Shown here: piece after piece, positions 52,241 through 60,570 of the stretch
How positions within the stretch are numbered: the stretch's first letter is position 1
Layout: each line of letters begins with the position of its first letter
Assembly (NCBI GenBank): GCA_964497615.1
Contig: CAZCEC010000007.1
Location: forward strand, 62,001-126,000
From: CAZCEC01 sp964497615
Lineage (GTDB): Bacteria > Chloroflexota > Anaerolineae > Anaerolineales > UBA6663
Direction: 5' to 3'
Length of the DNA: 64,000 nucleotides
Notes under the pieces: model-generated
Databases searched by the model: none
What the model was told of the DNA's origin: nothing
Seen by the model: only the letters and a program-made list of their open reading frames with translations
Translations under genes and position numbers: made by a program

Positions 52241-53430
52241 AGTTTGAGCACCTTCGGCGTCCAGGCTTCCAGCACCGCCCGCGCCAGCGCCGCCGTGTTG
52301 CGCCAATCGTCCAGGCGTGCCAGCGCGGCCGGGCCGTGCAGATAGCGGGCCGGCGTCGATAGAGAAACGACCGGCACGCCCGCGCGCGTCTGTTGGATGG
52401 CGCCCGCATCGGTGCCGCCCCCGCCCGGCTGGCGGATCTGATAGGGCAGGCCGGCCGCGTGGGCGGTGCGCCGCACGTAATCCACCAGGCGCGCATCGGA
52501 AATGGTGCGCCCATCCGCCAGGTACAGGACCGGGCCGGCCCCCAGCCGGGCGTTGTAGCGAGTGTTCTCGCGCCCGCGGCTGTGGGGCAGGTCCTGGGCG
52601 GGGGTGCAGTCCAGCGCCAGGGCGGCGTCGGGGGCCACGGCATAGCCGGCCACGCGCGCGCCGCGCAGCCCCACCTCCTCTTGCACAGTGAAGGCGGCGT
52701 GCAGTTCCACCGGGTATGGGCCGCCGCGCAGCAGTTCAATCAGGATGGCGCAGCCCAGCCGGTCGTCCAGCGCCTTGCCGCGCAGCGCGCCGTCGAGCAC
52801 CGCGAATTGGGTGGCGAAGGTGACGCGGTCGCCCAGGGCCACCAGGCGGCGGGCGGCTTCCTGGTTGTTGGCCCCGATGTCGATCCGCATCTGGCTGATC
52901 TTCACGATGGTGCTCTTGCGGTCGGTCAGCAGGTGCACGGGCGCGGCGCCGATGACGCCTGGCAGGCGCTTGGGCCCCACCACCACCGGTTGGCCCAGCA
53001 GCAGCCGCTCGCTCACCCCGCCCACGCCTTCCACGCGCAGCGCGCCGTCGCTGTCGTGGTCCACCACCATCAGTCCCACCTCGTCCAGGTGGGCGGCGAC
53101 GAGCACCCGCGCCGGAGTGCGCGTGCGCGCGGCCGGCTTGACGGCCAGCACATTGCCCAATGTGTCCACCCGCACCTGCTCCGCGTGGGGGCGAATGGCC
53201 TCCAGCACCAGCCGGCGCACCGCGCCCTCCGCGCCCGACACCCCGGCGGCGTTGGACAGCGCGGCCAGCAGGTCAAAGTCGGGGGCGGGGCCGGCCGGCC
53301 GAGCGGCGGGGCGCTTTGGACCGGGCCGCCGGGAAGCCGTGCGCGGCGCCATGGGCCGCTTGGCCGTGGGGCGCTTGGCCGGCGTACGCCTGGCAGCGGG
53401 GCGCTTCTTCTTGGCAGTTCGAGCAGGCAT
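52237..53430 (-). CDS. M42-family metallo-aminopeptidase (copy 2) with Lys/Arg/Ala/Pro-rich N-terminal tail
   Basis: A 397-residue M42 peptidase. Ligands are in VAAHLDEVGLMV, LDDRLGCAIL, VQEEVGLRG, ALDCTPAQD and ARYLHGPAA. The first 47 or so residues are unusual: repeats of Lys/Arg-Pro with Ala, Thr and Arg (AKRPTAKRPMAPRTASRRPG), resembling histone H1-like tails. This could bind nucleic acid or acidic partners; it is absent from the other two copies. It lies between copies 1 and 3. Confidence 0.87.
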   Translation of the reverse strand: MPARTAKKKRPAARRTPAKRPTAKRPMAPRTASRRPGPKRPAARPAGPAPDFDLLAALSNAAGVSGAEGAVRRLVLEAIRPHAEQVRVDTLGNVLAVKPAARTRTPARVLVAAHLDEVGLMVVDHDSDGALRVEGVGGVSERLLLGQPVVVGPKRLPGVIGAAPVHLLTDRKSTIVKISQMRIDIGANNQEAARRLVALGDRVTFATQFAVLDGALRGKALDDRLGCAILIELLRGGPYPVELHAAFTVQEEVGLRGARVAGYAVAPDAALALDCTPAQDLPHSRGRENTRYNARLGAGPVLYLADGRTISDARLVDYVRRTAHAAGLPYQIRQPGGGGTDAGAIQQTRAGVPVVSLSTPARYLHGPAALARLDDWRNTAALARAVLEAWTPKVLKL

Positions 53431-53434
53431 GGCT

Positions 53435-53462
53435 AGGTGTCAGGTGTCACGGGTCAAGTGTC
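53435..53462 (+). repeat. Tandem 7-bp repeat between M42 genes
   Basis: AGGTGTC, AGGTGTC, ACGGGTC and AAGTGTC run in register. The repeat covers the gap between M42 copies 3 and 2 and the last codons and stop of copy 3. Confidence 0.75.
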
Positions 53463-54514
53463 AGCCCGGCCAGAAAATCGTCCCCCAGCCCGGCACAGAA
53501 CTCCGCCAGCAGCCGACCCGCGCGGGTGATGTCGGATAGGGACACAATTTCCACCGGGGTGTGCATGTTGCGCAGGGGGATGCTCACCACCGCCGTGGGG
53601 ATGCCCGCGCGGGCCACCTGGAGGGCGTAGGCGTCGGTGCCGGAGTGGCCCCACATCGGTTCCACCACGCACGGAATCTCGGCGCGCTGGGCGGCGGCTT
53701 GCAGGGCGGCCAGCAGTCCCGCGTGAATATTCGGCCCCAGCCCCAGCGCCACGCCGCCCCCCAGCGGAAATGTGTGGTAGCCAGCGTCGCGGGTGTTAGC
53801 GTCGCGCCCAAAGGTCACGTCCACCGCCACGGCCAGGTCGGGCCGCAGGGTGTGGCCCAGGGTGGCGCTGCCCTGGTAGCCGGTTTCCTCCTGGACGGGC
53901 GCGGCGGCGATGACGTCCCAGGCGTGGGCGCGCCGCTGCAACTCGCGCAGGCACAGGGTCAGGGCCGCCAGCGAGGCGCGGTTGTCCAGCCGGTTGGCGG
54001 CCAGCAGACCGTTGAGCAGTTCCGTGGGCGGCTGTGCGAACGAGATCAGGTCGCCCACCTCCACCACTTCGCCGAGGCGCTCGGCGGGCAGGCCGGTGTC
54101 CACCAACAGTTCGGTGACGGGCGGCGCTTGCTCGCGCAGATTCTTGGGCAGCAAGTGCGCGGGGGGCAGGGCCACCACGCCCGGCAGGTCGGCGCGGCCG
54201 TGGACCGTCACCAACTGCCCCGGCATCACACGCGCGTCCACGCCGCCCAGGCTGGTCACGCGCAGGAATTCGCCCTCGCGCCGGGTGACCATCAGACCGA
54301 TGGCATCCAGGTGAGCGGCCAGCATCACGCGCGGGCGCGGGGCCGCGGCCTGGCCGGGCCGCACCGCCCACAGGCTGCCCAGTGGGTGCACCTGCTGGCT
54401 CTCGGTGAAGGGCGCCCACTCGGCGCGCAGGTATTCAGCGACCGGGGTCTCGTGACCGGGCAGGCCCGGCAGGGCGCACAGTGCTTTCAGGTGGGCCAGC
54501 AGATCGAACGCCAT
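53447..54514 (-). CDS. M42-family metallo-aminopeptidase (copy 3)
   Basis: About 355 residues. Metal ligands are in LAAHLDAIGLMV, LDNRASLAAL (Asp-Asn where the others have Asp-Asp), VQEETGYQG, AVDVTFGRD and NMHTPVEIV. The C-terminal codons lie in a 7-bp repeat. I chose the ATG at 54514; a GTG six bases upstream is also possible. It is the first gene of the minus-strand M42 operon, just after the Pro/Thr-rich protein gene. Confidence 0.88.
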   Translation of the reverse strand: MAFDLLAHLKALCALPGLPGHETPVAEYLRAEWAPFTESQQVHPLGSLWAVRPGQAAAPRPRVMLAAHLDAIGLMVTRREGEFLRVTSLGGVDARVMPGQLVTVHGRADLPGVVALPPAHLLPKNLREQAPPVTELLVDTGLPAERLGEVVEVGDLISFAQPPTELLNGLLAANRLDNRASLAALTLCLRELQRRAHAWDVIAAAPVQEETGYQGSATLGHTLRPDLAVAVDVTFGRDANTRDAGYHTFPLGGGVALGLGPNIHAGLLAALQAAAQRAEIPCVVEPMWGHSGTDAYALQVARAGIPTAVVSIPLRNMHTPVEIVSLSDITRAGRLLAEFCAGLGDDFLAGLTLDP

Positions 54515-54521
54515 CGCCACG

Positions 54522-55118
54522 CTAAGGCCCTGCCTGGGTGTCGGTGGGCGTGGGCGTCTCGGTCGGCGTGGGCGTCTCCGACGCGATCAGCACGGGGGTC
54601 GTGGTGGGGGTAATGGTGGGCGTGTTGGTGGGCGGCGCCGGGGTGAGCGTCTGCGTGGGGGTGTTGGTGGGCGGCAGATTGGTGGCCGTGCCGGTGGCCG
54701 TGCCTGTGAGGGTGGGCGTGGCCGTGGTTGTGCCGGTGCCGGTGGGCGTGGGGCTAGCCGTGCGGCTGGGGGTGGGCGTGAGCGTGAGGGTGGGCGTGTG
54801 GCTGGCTGTGCGCGAGGGCGGCACGAATTGGGTGGGCGTGGCCTGGAACGTGCCGGTGGGCGTGGCCGGCGACGGGGAGGGCGACTCCGACGGCGTGGGC
54901 GTGAGGGTGGGCGTTTCCGTGCCGGCGGTGCCTGTCAGGGGCGGCCCGAATTGGGTGGGGGTGGATTGAAAGGTGCTCGTGGGGGTGGGCGGGCCGCCCG
55001 GCCCCGGCGCCAGTGAAAGCGCAATAAACCCCGCGCAATAGCAGGGCAGGGTGAGCAGGATGATGCCGGTCAGGACGGTGTAGGTCCGCCGCCGGGCGCT
55101 GTTGGCCGCGTAATCCAT
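54522..55118 (-). CDS. Membrane-anchored Pro/Thr-rich surface protein
   Basis: A 198-residue protein with one N-terminal membrane helix (about 14-36, TVLTGIILLTLPCYCAGFIA). The rest is almost entirely Thr/Pro/Ser. Two imperfect copies of a unit like STFQSTPTQFGPP and GTFQATPTQFVPP are visible. There is no folded domain. It is probably an extracellular, possibly O-glycosylated stalk or spacer. The same Pro/Thr style is seen in the glycosidase linker at 7487-9712. It is the gene next upstream of the M42 operon. Confidence 0.68.
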   Translation of the reverse strand: MDYAANSARRRTYTVLTGIILLTLPCYCAGFIALSLAPGPGGPPTPTSTFQSTPTQFGPPLTGTAGTETPTLTPTPSESPSPSPATPTGTFQATPTQFVPPSRTASHTPTLTLTPTPSRTASPTPTGTGTTTATPTLTGTATGTATNLPPTNTPTQTLTPAPPTNTPTITPTTTPVLIASETPTPTETPTPTDTQAGP

Positions 55119-55315
55119 GACGCGGCGATGATACTACATTCTCCGCATTTCACACGCTGGCCGGACCGGCGGCGGTCATTCGCCCGGCCGGGGGACCAAA
55201 CTGGCTATAGGCGGCCAGGGCCGCTGGTGATAGGATACTGCGACGATCCTATCGCCAACGATCACCCAGCACAATCTACTGACATAAATAGGCTAGCGAA
55301 AAGGGAGTGTCGGCC

Positions 55316-56593
55316 ATGAATCCTCAGCGTCTTTCTGGCTTGCGCTTGCTCGGTCTGGTCATCAGCCTGTCCGCGGCTGGCGCGCTGGCGTGCAGCACGT
55401 TCGCCCCGGCCCCCACGGCCGCCCCGGCGGCGGGCACGCCCGCCGGCACGTCCGCCGGCACCCTGCCGCCCGGGTCTCCCGCCGCGGCCACCCCCGAAGC
55501 GGCCAGCCCGGAACCGGCAGAACCTACCACGCCCGCGCCCACGGAGGCCTCCGCCTTCACCGCCACGCCGGAGCCGACGCCCATTCCGCCCTCGCCCACC
55601 GCCCCGCCCGAGGTGCTGCTTTTCCCCGTCCGGGAGGGCGACAAGATGGGATTTATCGATGCCACCGGCCAGGTGGTGATCCCAATCCAGTTCGATCTCG
55701 TCGGCGATTTCAGCGAGGGCTTGGCGCAGGTCTATGTCAACGGCCTGTTCGGGTACATTGACGCGACCGGCGCCGTCGTCATCGAGCCGCAATTCGAGTT
55801 GGCTGATGTCTTCCACGAGGGCCTGGCCTGGGTCCAGGTCAACAGCAAGGTCGGCTATATTGACTCCAGCGGCGCATTCGTCGTCGAGCCGCAGTTCGAC
55901 CAGGGCACCGAGTTCTCGGAGGGACTGGCCTTTGTCATCCCGTCTTACGAGGGCGGCGGCGGCGGCTATATAGACAGCAGCGGCGAGTTCGTCATTGAGC
56001 CGCAATTCGCGTACGGCTATCCCTTCTCCGAGGGCCTGGCCTATGTCACCCCGTCCTACGAAGACGGCGGCCTGGGCGGGTTCATTGATGCGACCGGCGA
56101 GTTGGTCATCCCGGCGCAGTTTGCCAACGCTGGACCATTCTCCGAGGGGCTGGCGCTGGCAACGTTCACTGAACCGTCCGGCGCGCCGAAATACGGCTAC
56201 ATCAACCCGGCGGGCGAGTTCGTGATCGAGGCGCAGTTCGACAACGCGTGGGACTTTTCGGAAGGCCTGGCGGCCGTGGAAATCCTCCAGGCGGACGGCA
56301 CGCCTCGCGTTGGCTTCGTCAACCCAGCGGGAGAGTTCGTCATCGAGCCGCAGTTCCTTAAGGCGGGTAATTTCTCGGAGGGCCTGGCGGGGGCGATGTT
56401 CCAGGAGGGAGGCGCGCCGCTCGGGTACGGTATTATTGACCAGACCGGCGCGACCGTGCTGGAGCCGCAGTTCTATTCGTACTATGGGACCGAGCCGCCC
56501 ACGTTCCGCAATGGCCTGGCATTGGTGGAGATGGAGGGCGGCAAGGCCTACATCAATCACGCCGGGGACATCGTGTTCGGACCGTTCCAATAA
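55316..56593 (+). CDS. WG-repeat lipoprotein
   Basis: A 425-residue predicted lipoprotein. A signal peptide ends in the lipobox AALAGALAC-like segment (SAAGALACS, Cys near residue 25). An Ala/Pro/Thr-rich linker runs to about residue 95. Nine WG-type repeats follow to the end, each of the form G-(Y/F)-I-D-x-x-G-E-x-V-I-x-P-Q-F ... F-S-E-G-L-A. WG repeats probably form a beta-propeller or solenoid for binding; no enzyme activity is known. The ATG has GGGAG 8 nt upstream. Its 3' end faces the next gene across a strong hairpin. Confidence 0.85.
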   Translation: MNPQRLSGLRLLGLVISLSAAGALACSTFAPAPTAAPAAGTPAGTSAGTLPPGSPAAATPEAASPEPAEPTTPAPTEASAFTATPEPTPIPPSPTAPPEVLLFPVREGDKMGFIDATGQVVIPIQFDLVGDFSEGLAQVYVNGLFGYIDATGAVVIEPQFELADVFHEGLAWVQVNSKVGYIDSSGAFVVEPQFDQGTEFSEGLAFVIPSYEGGGGGYIDSSGEFVIEPQFAYGYPFSEGLAYVTPSYEDGGLGGFIDATGELVIPAQFANAGPFSEGLALATFTEPSGAPKYGYINPAGEFVIEAQFDNAWDFSEGLAAVEILQADGTPRVGFVNPAGEFVIEPQFLKAGNFSEGLAGAMFQEGGAPLGYGIIDQTGATVLEPQFYSYYGTEPPTFRNGLALVEMEGGKAYINHAGDIVFGPFQ

Positions 56594-56653
56594 CGCGATC
56601 TGTGGTGACGCGCAGCGCGGCATCACCCAGACGGTGAGCGCTGTGCCCATGGA

Positions 56654-56687
56654 GCCCGGCCATTCACCGTGCGCTGAATGGCCGGGC
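56654..56687. terminator. Perfect 13-bp hairpin between convergent genes
   Basis: GCCCGGCCATTCA at 56654-56666 is the exact complement of TGAATGGCCGGGC at 56675-56687, with an 8-nt loop. It lies between the convergent WG-repeat and secreted-protein genes. There is no T-run, so it may act as a bidirectional 3'-end or stability element. Confidence 0.55.
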
Positions 56688-56716
56688 GCCGGGCTGTGTG
56701 CGCCTGCGGTGGCGGC

Positions 56717-57403
56717 CTACTGGTTCTCGACGATCGGCAGGAAGCTCAGCCCAAACGGCGGCGGCTGGTAGAACACCCGGAAGCCGCACAATTGCAGAGT
56801 GCTGCCCGCGACGTTGGGCCGCCAGTTGAGCACATAACTGTAGATCGAGTAATCAATCGTGTGATTGATCTGGGCTGAATCGTTGAAACTGTTGCCAAGG
56901 TTGCTGGTTGAAGACACGGACCACTCCTGCACAATCGTGCCGTACAGGTCGTAGATCGTGAACCAGGCGGTGGTGTTGCTGTCGCTGGCGTCGTAGTAGT
57001 ACATGCGCAGGGTGTTCACCACCGCGCCGTTGGGCAGGTGGACCGGCGTATTCCACACGGTGAAGTTGCTGCCGGCGGTCACATACGTGCAACTGCCATT
57101 GCTGTTGACCGAATAAGAGGTGTTGTTCTCGCGCGGTTTGAGCGCGCTCCCGGTCACGCGCCACGAAACCAGGGCGACGCCTTCGGGGCTAGCGGGGGCC
57201 TGGCCCTCGCCGGGCCCGGCCCCGTCCGTGGCCGTCTCCGCGCCCGGCTCAGCGCTGCTGCTCCACGGCCCGCTGGGGGTGGGATCAGCGTCGCTCTGGG
57301 CCGCCGTCGGCGCGGCGCTGAACAGGCCGGCGAGCAGGGCGGCTAGCCCCGCCAGCGCCAGCAGGCTGACGACGATCCGCAGCGTATTCCGATAGGGTGG
57401 CAT
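56717..57403 (-). CDS. Secreted protein of unknown function
   Basis: A 228-residue protein with a typical signal peptide (positively charged start, LLALAGLAALLAGLFSAAPTAAQ, cleavage near residue 33). A short acidic, Pro/Ser/Gly-rich segment follows. A C-terminal domain of about 150 residues is rich in Asn, Ser, Thr and Tyr (NNTSYSVNSNGSCTYVTAG, MYYYDASDSNTTAWFTIYDLYG). It looks like an all-beta extracellular domain. I do not recognise the family. The ATG is preceded by AAAGGAGA, a strong ribosome-binding site, and by its own promoter and structured leader. Confidence 0.72.
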   Translation of the reverse strand: MPPYRNTLRIVVSLLALAGLAALLAGLFSAAPTAAQSDADPTPSGPWSSSAEPGAETATDGAGPGEGQAPASPEGVALVSWRVTGSALKPRENNTSYSVNSNGSCTYVTAGSNFTVWNTPVHLPNGAVVNTLRMYYYDASDSNTTAWFTIYDLYGTIVQEWSVSSTSNLGNSFNDSAQINHTIDYSIYSYVLNWRPNVAGSTLQLCGFRVFYQPPPFGLSFLPIVENQ

Positions 57404-57519
57404 GGGGGTCTCCTTTCCGCTCCAAAGTACCAACGACAAAGGCCGGCTACCTCACGGCAGCCGGCCTGCGGCACTACCCTGGTTTTCCCCCGTCTCGGCG
57501 CGCTGACGCCCAAGATGGA
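57404..57519 (-). promoter_or_regulatory. Structured 5' leader of the secreted protein, possible riboswitch
   Basis: About 116 nt lie between the predicted transcription start and the ATG. Read on the minus strand, the leader has GGGGGAAAACCAGGG, then TGCCGCAGG. A 9-bp hairpin AGGCCGGCT/AGCCGGCCT (57440-57448 with 57459-57467) follows. The GGNAAACC and GGTAGCCGG strings recall class I cyclic-di-GMP riboswitches, but I cannot align all conserved positions. The hairpin ends about 36 nt before the start codon. Confidence 0.4.
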
Positions 57520-57525
57520 TGCGTA

Positions 57526-57553
57526 ATTATAGGCAAGCCAATAGGGATTGCAA
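57526..57553 (-). promoter_or_regulatory. Sigma-70 promoter of the secreted-protein gene
   Basis: On the minus strand TTGCAA (57553-57548) and a perfect TATAAT (57531-57526) are separated by 16 nt. This is the best complete promoter in the window. Confidence 0.75.
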
Positions 57554-57700
57554 GCGCCGCCCCGTCTAAGCTGGGCCCGGCGCGCCCGGCGCGAGAAAGT
57601 CCAGTTTCCTTAGCCTTTCGTGAGACCGGCCCGCCGCCTGAACGAATCCCCGCCGGGAAGGGTAAAATAGGAGGGGACTTCCACTGCTCGGAGGCGCCGT

Positions 57701-60091
57701 GTGCTGAAACTCGAAGAAGGCTGGCTGACCATCCTGCTCCTGTGCGCCATGATCGTGGTGGCGGCCGGCGGCGTGGCCGCCGCGGGCTGGGCCGACGGCC
57801 TGAACGCCGGCTGGATCACCGGCATCACGGCGGTGCTGGCCGGGCTGGCCCTGGCCAAGAGCCGCTTCGCGGGCGGCACCGCCTTTATCTTCGCCACCGT
57901 CTACGGCCTGTTCACGGTCGGCTTCTTCATCGGCCTGGGGCTGGAGGGCGACTGGCACGCCCGCGCCGTCGAGATCATCGTCCGCCTCAACGCCTTCCTC
58001 TACAAAGTCATCCACGGCGGCACCTCGCGCGACGCGCTGCCCTTCCCGGTCTCGGTCGCCCTCATCTTCTGGTATATCGGCGTGCTGATGTCGTGGTCGG
58101 TCTTCCGGCGCGGCTCCGTCTGGCCGGCCCTCATCCCGGCCGGCGTGGGGCTGCTGGTCAACGCCTACTACTATCTCGGCCCGGCCCGGCTGGACCTGTA
58201 CGTCGCCGTGTACGTGCTGCTGGCGCTGATGTTCGTGGCCCGCATGAACTTGTTGGCCCGCGAGCGCGAGTGGCAGACCGCCCGCGTGAACTACAGCACC
58301 GATCTGCGGCTGGACTTCCTGCGCGCCGGGCTGGCCGCCGCGCTGGCCGGCGTGCTCATCGGCTGGGCGGCCCCCGGCCTGGCCGCCTCGCCCCAGGCCG
58401 CCACCACCTGGCGGCAGATGACGGGCTCCTTCCGCGTGGTGCGTGAAGGGTGGATGCGCATGTTCGCCGCCGTCCGCGGCTACGGCCAGGCCTACAGCGA
58501 CTTCTACAGCAACGCCCTCACCCTGGGCGGCCCGGCCCGCCTGAGCGCCGAGCCGATCATGGACATTGCCGTGACCGACCTGACGGCCGAGGACGAGGCG
58601 GTGGACGACACCACGCCGGAGGTCCTGCGCTACTACTGGCGCGCCATCGCCTACAGCACCTACAACCAGGGTTCATGGCAGGTGGGCGAAGTGGTCTATC
58701 GCGAGTTCGACCCCAACAGCACCCGGCTCCAGTTAGTCCCCTACCGTCAGCGCCGCAGTGTGGCCCTGGCGGTGACCATGCACGTGGCCGCCTCCAGCAT
58801 GCTCTACACCGCGCCCAACTTGCAGTGGATCGACCGGCTGACGACCCTGGAAGTGTCGTTCGACCCCGCCGCCGCCGGGCCGGTGGATGTCTCTGCCGTG
58901 CGCTCGCAGCAGGTGCTGCGCCGCGGCGAGACCTACCAACTGGTGGCCTCCATCTCCGTGGCCGACCAGGACAGCCTGCGCGAGGCCGGCGAGACCTATC
59001 CCGAATGGGTGCGCACCAACTTCCTCACGGTGCCGCCCGAGATCACCCAGCGCACCCGCGACCTGGCCCGCCAGATCGTCGCCGAGGCCGGGGCCGAAAA
59101 TCCCTACGACATGGCCGAGGCCGTCACCCAGTGGCTGCGCGACAACATCGTCTACGACCAGAACATTGACGCGCCCCCGGCCGAGGTCGAGCCGATTGAC
59201 CACATCCTGTTCACTTCCCGGCGCGGCTACTGCAACTACTATGCTTCGGCCGAGGTGGTGCTGCTGCGCTCGCTGGGCATCCCGGCGCGCATGGCGGTGG
59301 GCTTTGCCCAGGGCCAGGCCGACCCGACGACGGGCGTGTTCCATGTGCTGGAGCAGAATGCCCACGCCTGGCCGGAAGTCTTCTTCCCCGGCTATGGCTG
59401 GGTGGAGTTCGAGCCGACTACTTCCGAGGCCCCCATCGTGCGCCCGGAGCGCGTCGCCGGTGTGGCCGACGATAATGCCGGCGACAACGACAACTTCGAC
59501 GACTTCGAGCGCGGCTTCGATGACTCCGAAATCCTGCCCGACGACTTCTTCACCGATGAGGAGAGCCAGTTCTCCGAGACCGATCTGTTGATGGCCCGCA
59601 TTCAGGCCTTCCTGCGGCGGGTGCCGTGGGTGGGGCTGGCGGTGGGCGGCGGCGCGCTGCTGGTGCTGGGCCTTGTGGCGGGCGCGGCGTCGCTGCGGGC
59701 CGGCGTCATCGGCTGGGAGAACCTGGGCCGGGTGGGACGGTGGTTCATGCAGCGGCGCGGACTGCGGCTGCCGTCCAGCGTGGCCATCGTCTATATGCAG
59801 TTCGAGCGCGCCGCGCGCTGGCTGGGGCTGGGCGTCTCCGGCGCCGTTACCCCGCACGAGCGCGCCGAAGCGTTTACCCAGGCCATGCCCGACGCGCGTC
59901 CCAGCGTGGACACCCTGACCCGTGAGTATGTCACCGAGCAGTACAGCCCGCGCCCCGCCGACCCCGGCGAAGCGCAGAAGGCCTGGCACGGCATCCGCGT
60001 CAAGGTCTGGCATGACGCCATCCGGGCGTATCTGCTCGACCTGCTGGAAGAGGACGACCGGCCCAAGAAGGCAGAAGGCGGAAAGGAGTAG
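57701..60091 (+). CDS. TgpA-like membrane transglutaminase-domain protein
   Basis: A 796-residue protein. Six to seven membrane helices fill about residues 5-230. An extracellular region follows, with a transglutaminase core near 470-570: RRGYCNYYASAEVVLLRSLGIPAR with catalytic Cys, ENAHAWPEVFFPGYGW with catalytic His, and FEPT where Asp is more usual. An acidic spacer, one more helix (about 645-668) and a C-terminal cytoplasmic tail complete it. TgpA-like proteins are linked to cell-surface or cell-wall integrity. GGAGG precedes the GTG start. The final residues (KKAEGGKE) are encoded by a 7-bp repeat array. Its substrate is unknown. Confidence 0.85.
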   Translation: MLKLEEGWLTILLLCAMIVVAAGGVAAAGWADGLNAGWITGITAVLAGLALAKSRFAGGTAFIFATVYGLFTVGFFIGLGLEGDWHARAVEIIVRLNAFLYKVIHGGTSRDALPFPVSVALIFWYIGVLMSWSVFRRGSVWPALIPAGVGLLVNAYYYLGPARLDLYVAVYVLLALMFVARMNLLAREREWQTARVNYSTDLRLDFLRAGLAAALAGVLIGWAAPGLAASPQAATTWRQMTGSFRVVREGWMRMFAAVRGYGQAYSDFYSNALTLGGPARLSAEPIMDIAVTDLTAEDEAVDDTTPEVLRYYWRAIAYSTYNQGSWQVGEVVYREFDPNSTRLQLVPYRQRRSVALAVTMHVAASSMLYTAPNLQWIDRLTTLEVSFDPAAAGPVDVSAVRSQQVLRRGETYQLVASISVADQDSLREAGETYPEWVRTNFLTVPPEITQRTRDLARQIVAEAGAENPYDMAEAVTQWLRDNIVYDQNIDAPPAEVEPIDHILFTSRRGYCNYYASAEVVLLRSLGIPARMAVGFAQGQADPTTGVFHVLEQNAHAWPEVFFPGYGWVEFEPTTSEAPIVRPERVAGVADDNAGDNDNFDDFERGFDDSEILPDDFFTDEESQFSETDLLMARIQAFLRRVPWVGLAVGGGALLVLGLVAGAASLRAGVIGWENLGRVGRWFMQRRGLRLPSSVAIVYMQFERAARWLGLGVSGAVTPHERAEAFTQAMPDARPSVDTLTREYVTEQYSPRPADPGEAQKAWHGIRVKVWHDAIRAYLLDLLEEDDRPKKAEGGKE

Positions 60092-60150
60092 GCACAAGGC
60101 GGAAGGCAGCAAGCAGTCGGCAGACGAAGGACGAACAACGAAAGACAGGG
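60071..60150 (+). repeat. Tandem 7-bp repeat array at the end of the transglutaminase gene
   Basis: Eleven degenerate units in register: GCAGAAG, GCGGAAA, GGAGTAG, GCACAAG, GCGGAAG, GCAGCAA, GCAGTCG, GCAGACG, AAGGACG, AACAACG, AAAGACA. The stop codon of the upstream gene lies in the third unit. Confidence 0.85.
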
Positions 60151-60213
60151 TTGTTTGTAGTCGCGCCCTTTTATGGGCGCGGCCCGCTGGTTGCGGCCTT
60201 GCGCACGGTGTAA

Positions 60214-60435
60214 ATGGAGGCGTCTCAAATCGTCATCTGCATAAGCAACGAAGGTTACCCTGCATCCCTGGAACCGCGGAAAGTCTATCGCCGCCTGCCC
60301 GACACGCAGGCCGAGTCTCACCACCTGCTGCGGGTCGTTGATGAATCCGGCGATGACTACTTATATCCAGTCGGGTTCTTTGCCTCCATCAATCTCCCCC
60401 ACGACACCGTTGAAGCCCTGGGTCTCGCCGCCTGA
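60214..60435 (+). CDS. Small protein of unknown function, conserved in appearance
   Basis: A 73-residue protein of well-balanced composition (ISNEGYPASLEPRKVYRRLP, LLRVVDESGDDYLYPVGFF). The pattern NEGYPASLE...Y..LPD...LRVVDESGEDYLYP is one I recall from small uncharacterised proteins of several phyla, so it is probably real. There is no membrane segment or catalytic motif. The ATG at 60214 has no ribosome-binding site. A GGAGG lies within codons 1-3, 8 nt before an ATC codon, so the true start could be a rare non-ATG codon there. Confidence 0.62.
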   Translation: MEASQIVICISNEGYPASLEPRKVYRRLPDTQAESHHLLRVVDESGDDYLYPVGFFASINLPHDTVEALGLAA

Positions 60436-60570
60436 CCGCCTCTCCCCTTCTCTCCTCCCGCCTTTCTCTGCGCTCTCCGCGCGCTCCGCGGTGAATGAAT
60501 TCGTGCCCATTCGTCCCAATTCGTGGAATTCGTGACCAAAGCTCTTCCCCGCGCCTCCCCCAAACCCTGC
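60436..60570 (+). repeat. Repeat-rich spacer upstream of mutS2
   Basis: The spacer holds a pyrimidine-rich stretch, then CTCTGCGCTCTCCGCGCGC and CTCCGCGGTGAATG. Three spaced copies of ATTCGTG or ATTCGTC follow (60499-60535). The first part resembles the spacer string near 39650, so it is likely a dispersed repeat. No gene is seen. Confidence 0.6.

Noticed and set aside
54538..54969. Val/Gly repeat frame on the plus strand
   Set aside because: It is the complement of the Thr/Pro-rich surface protein, which has a membrane anchor and proper start.
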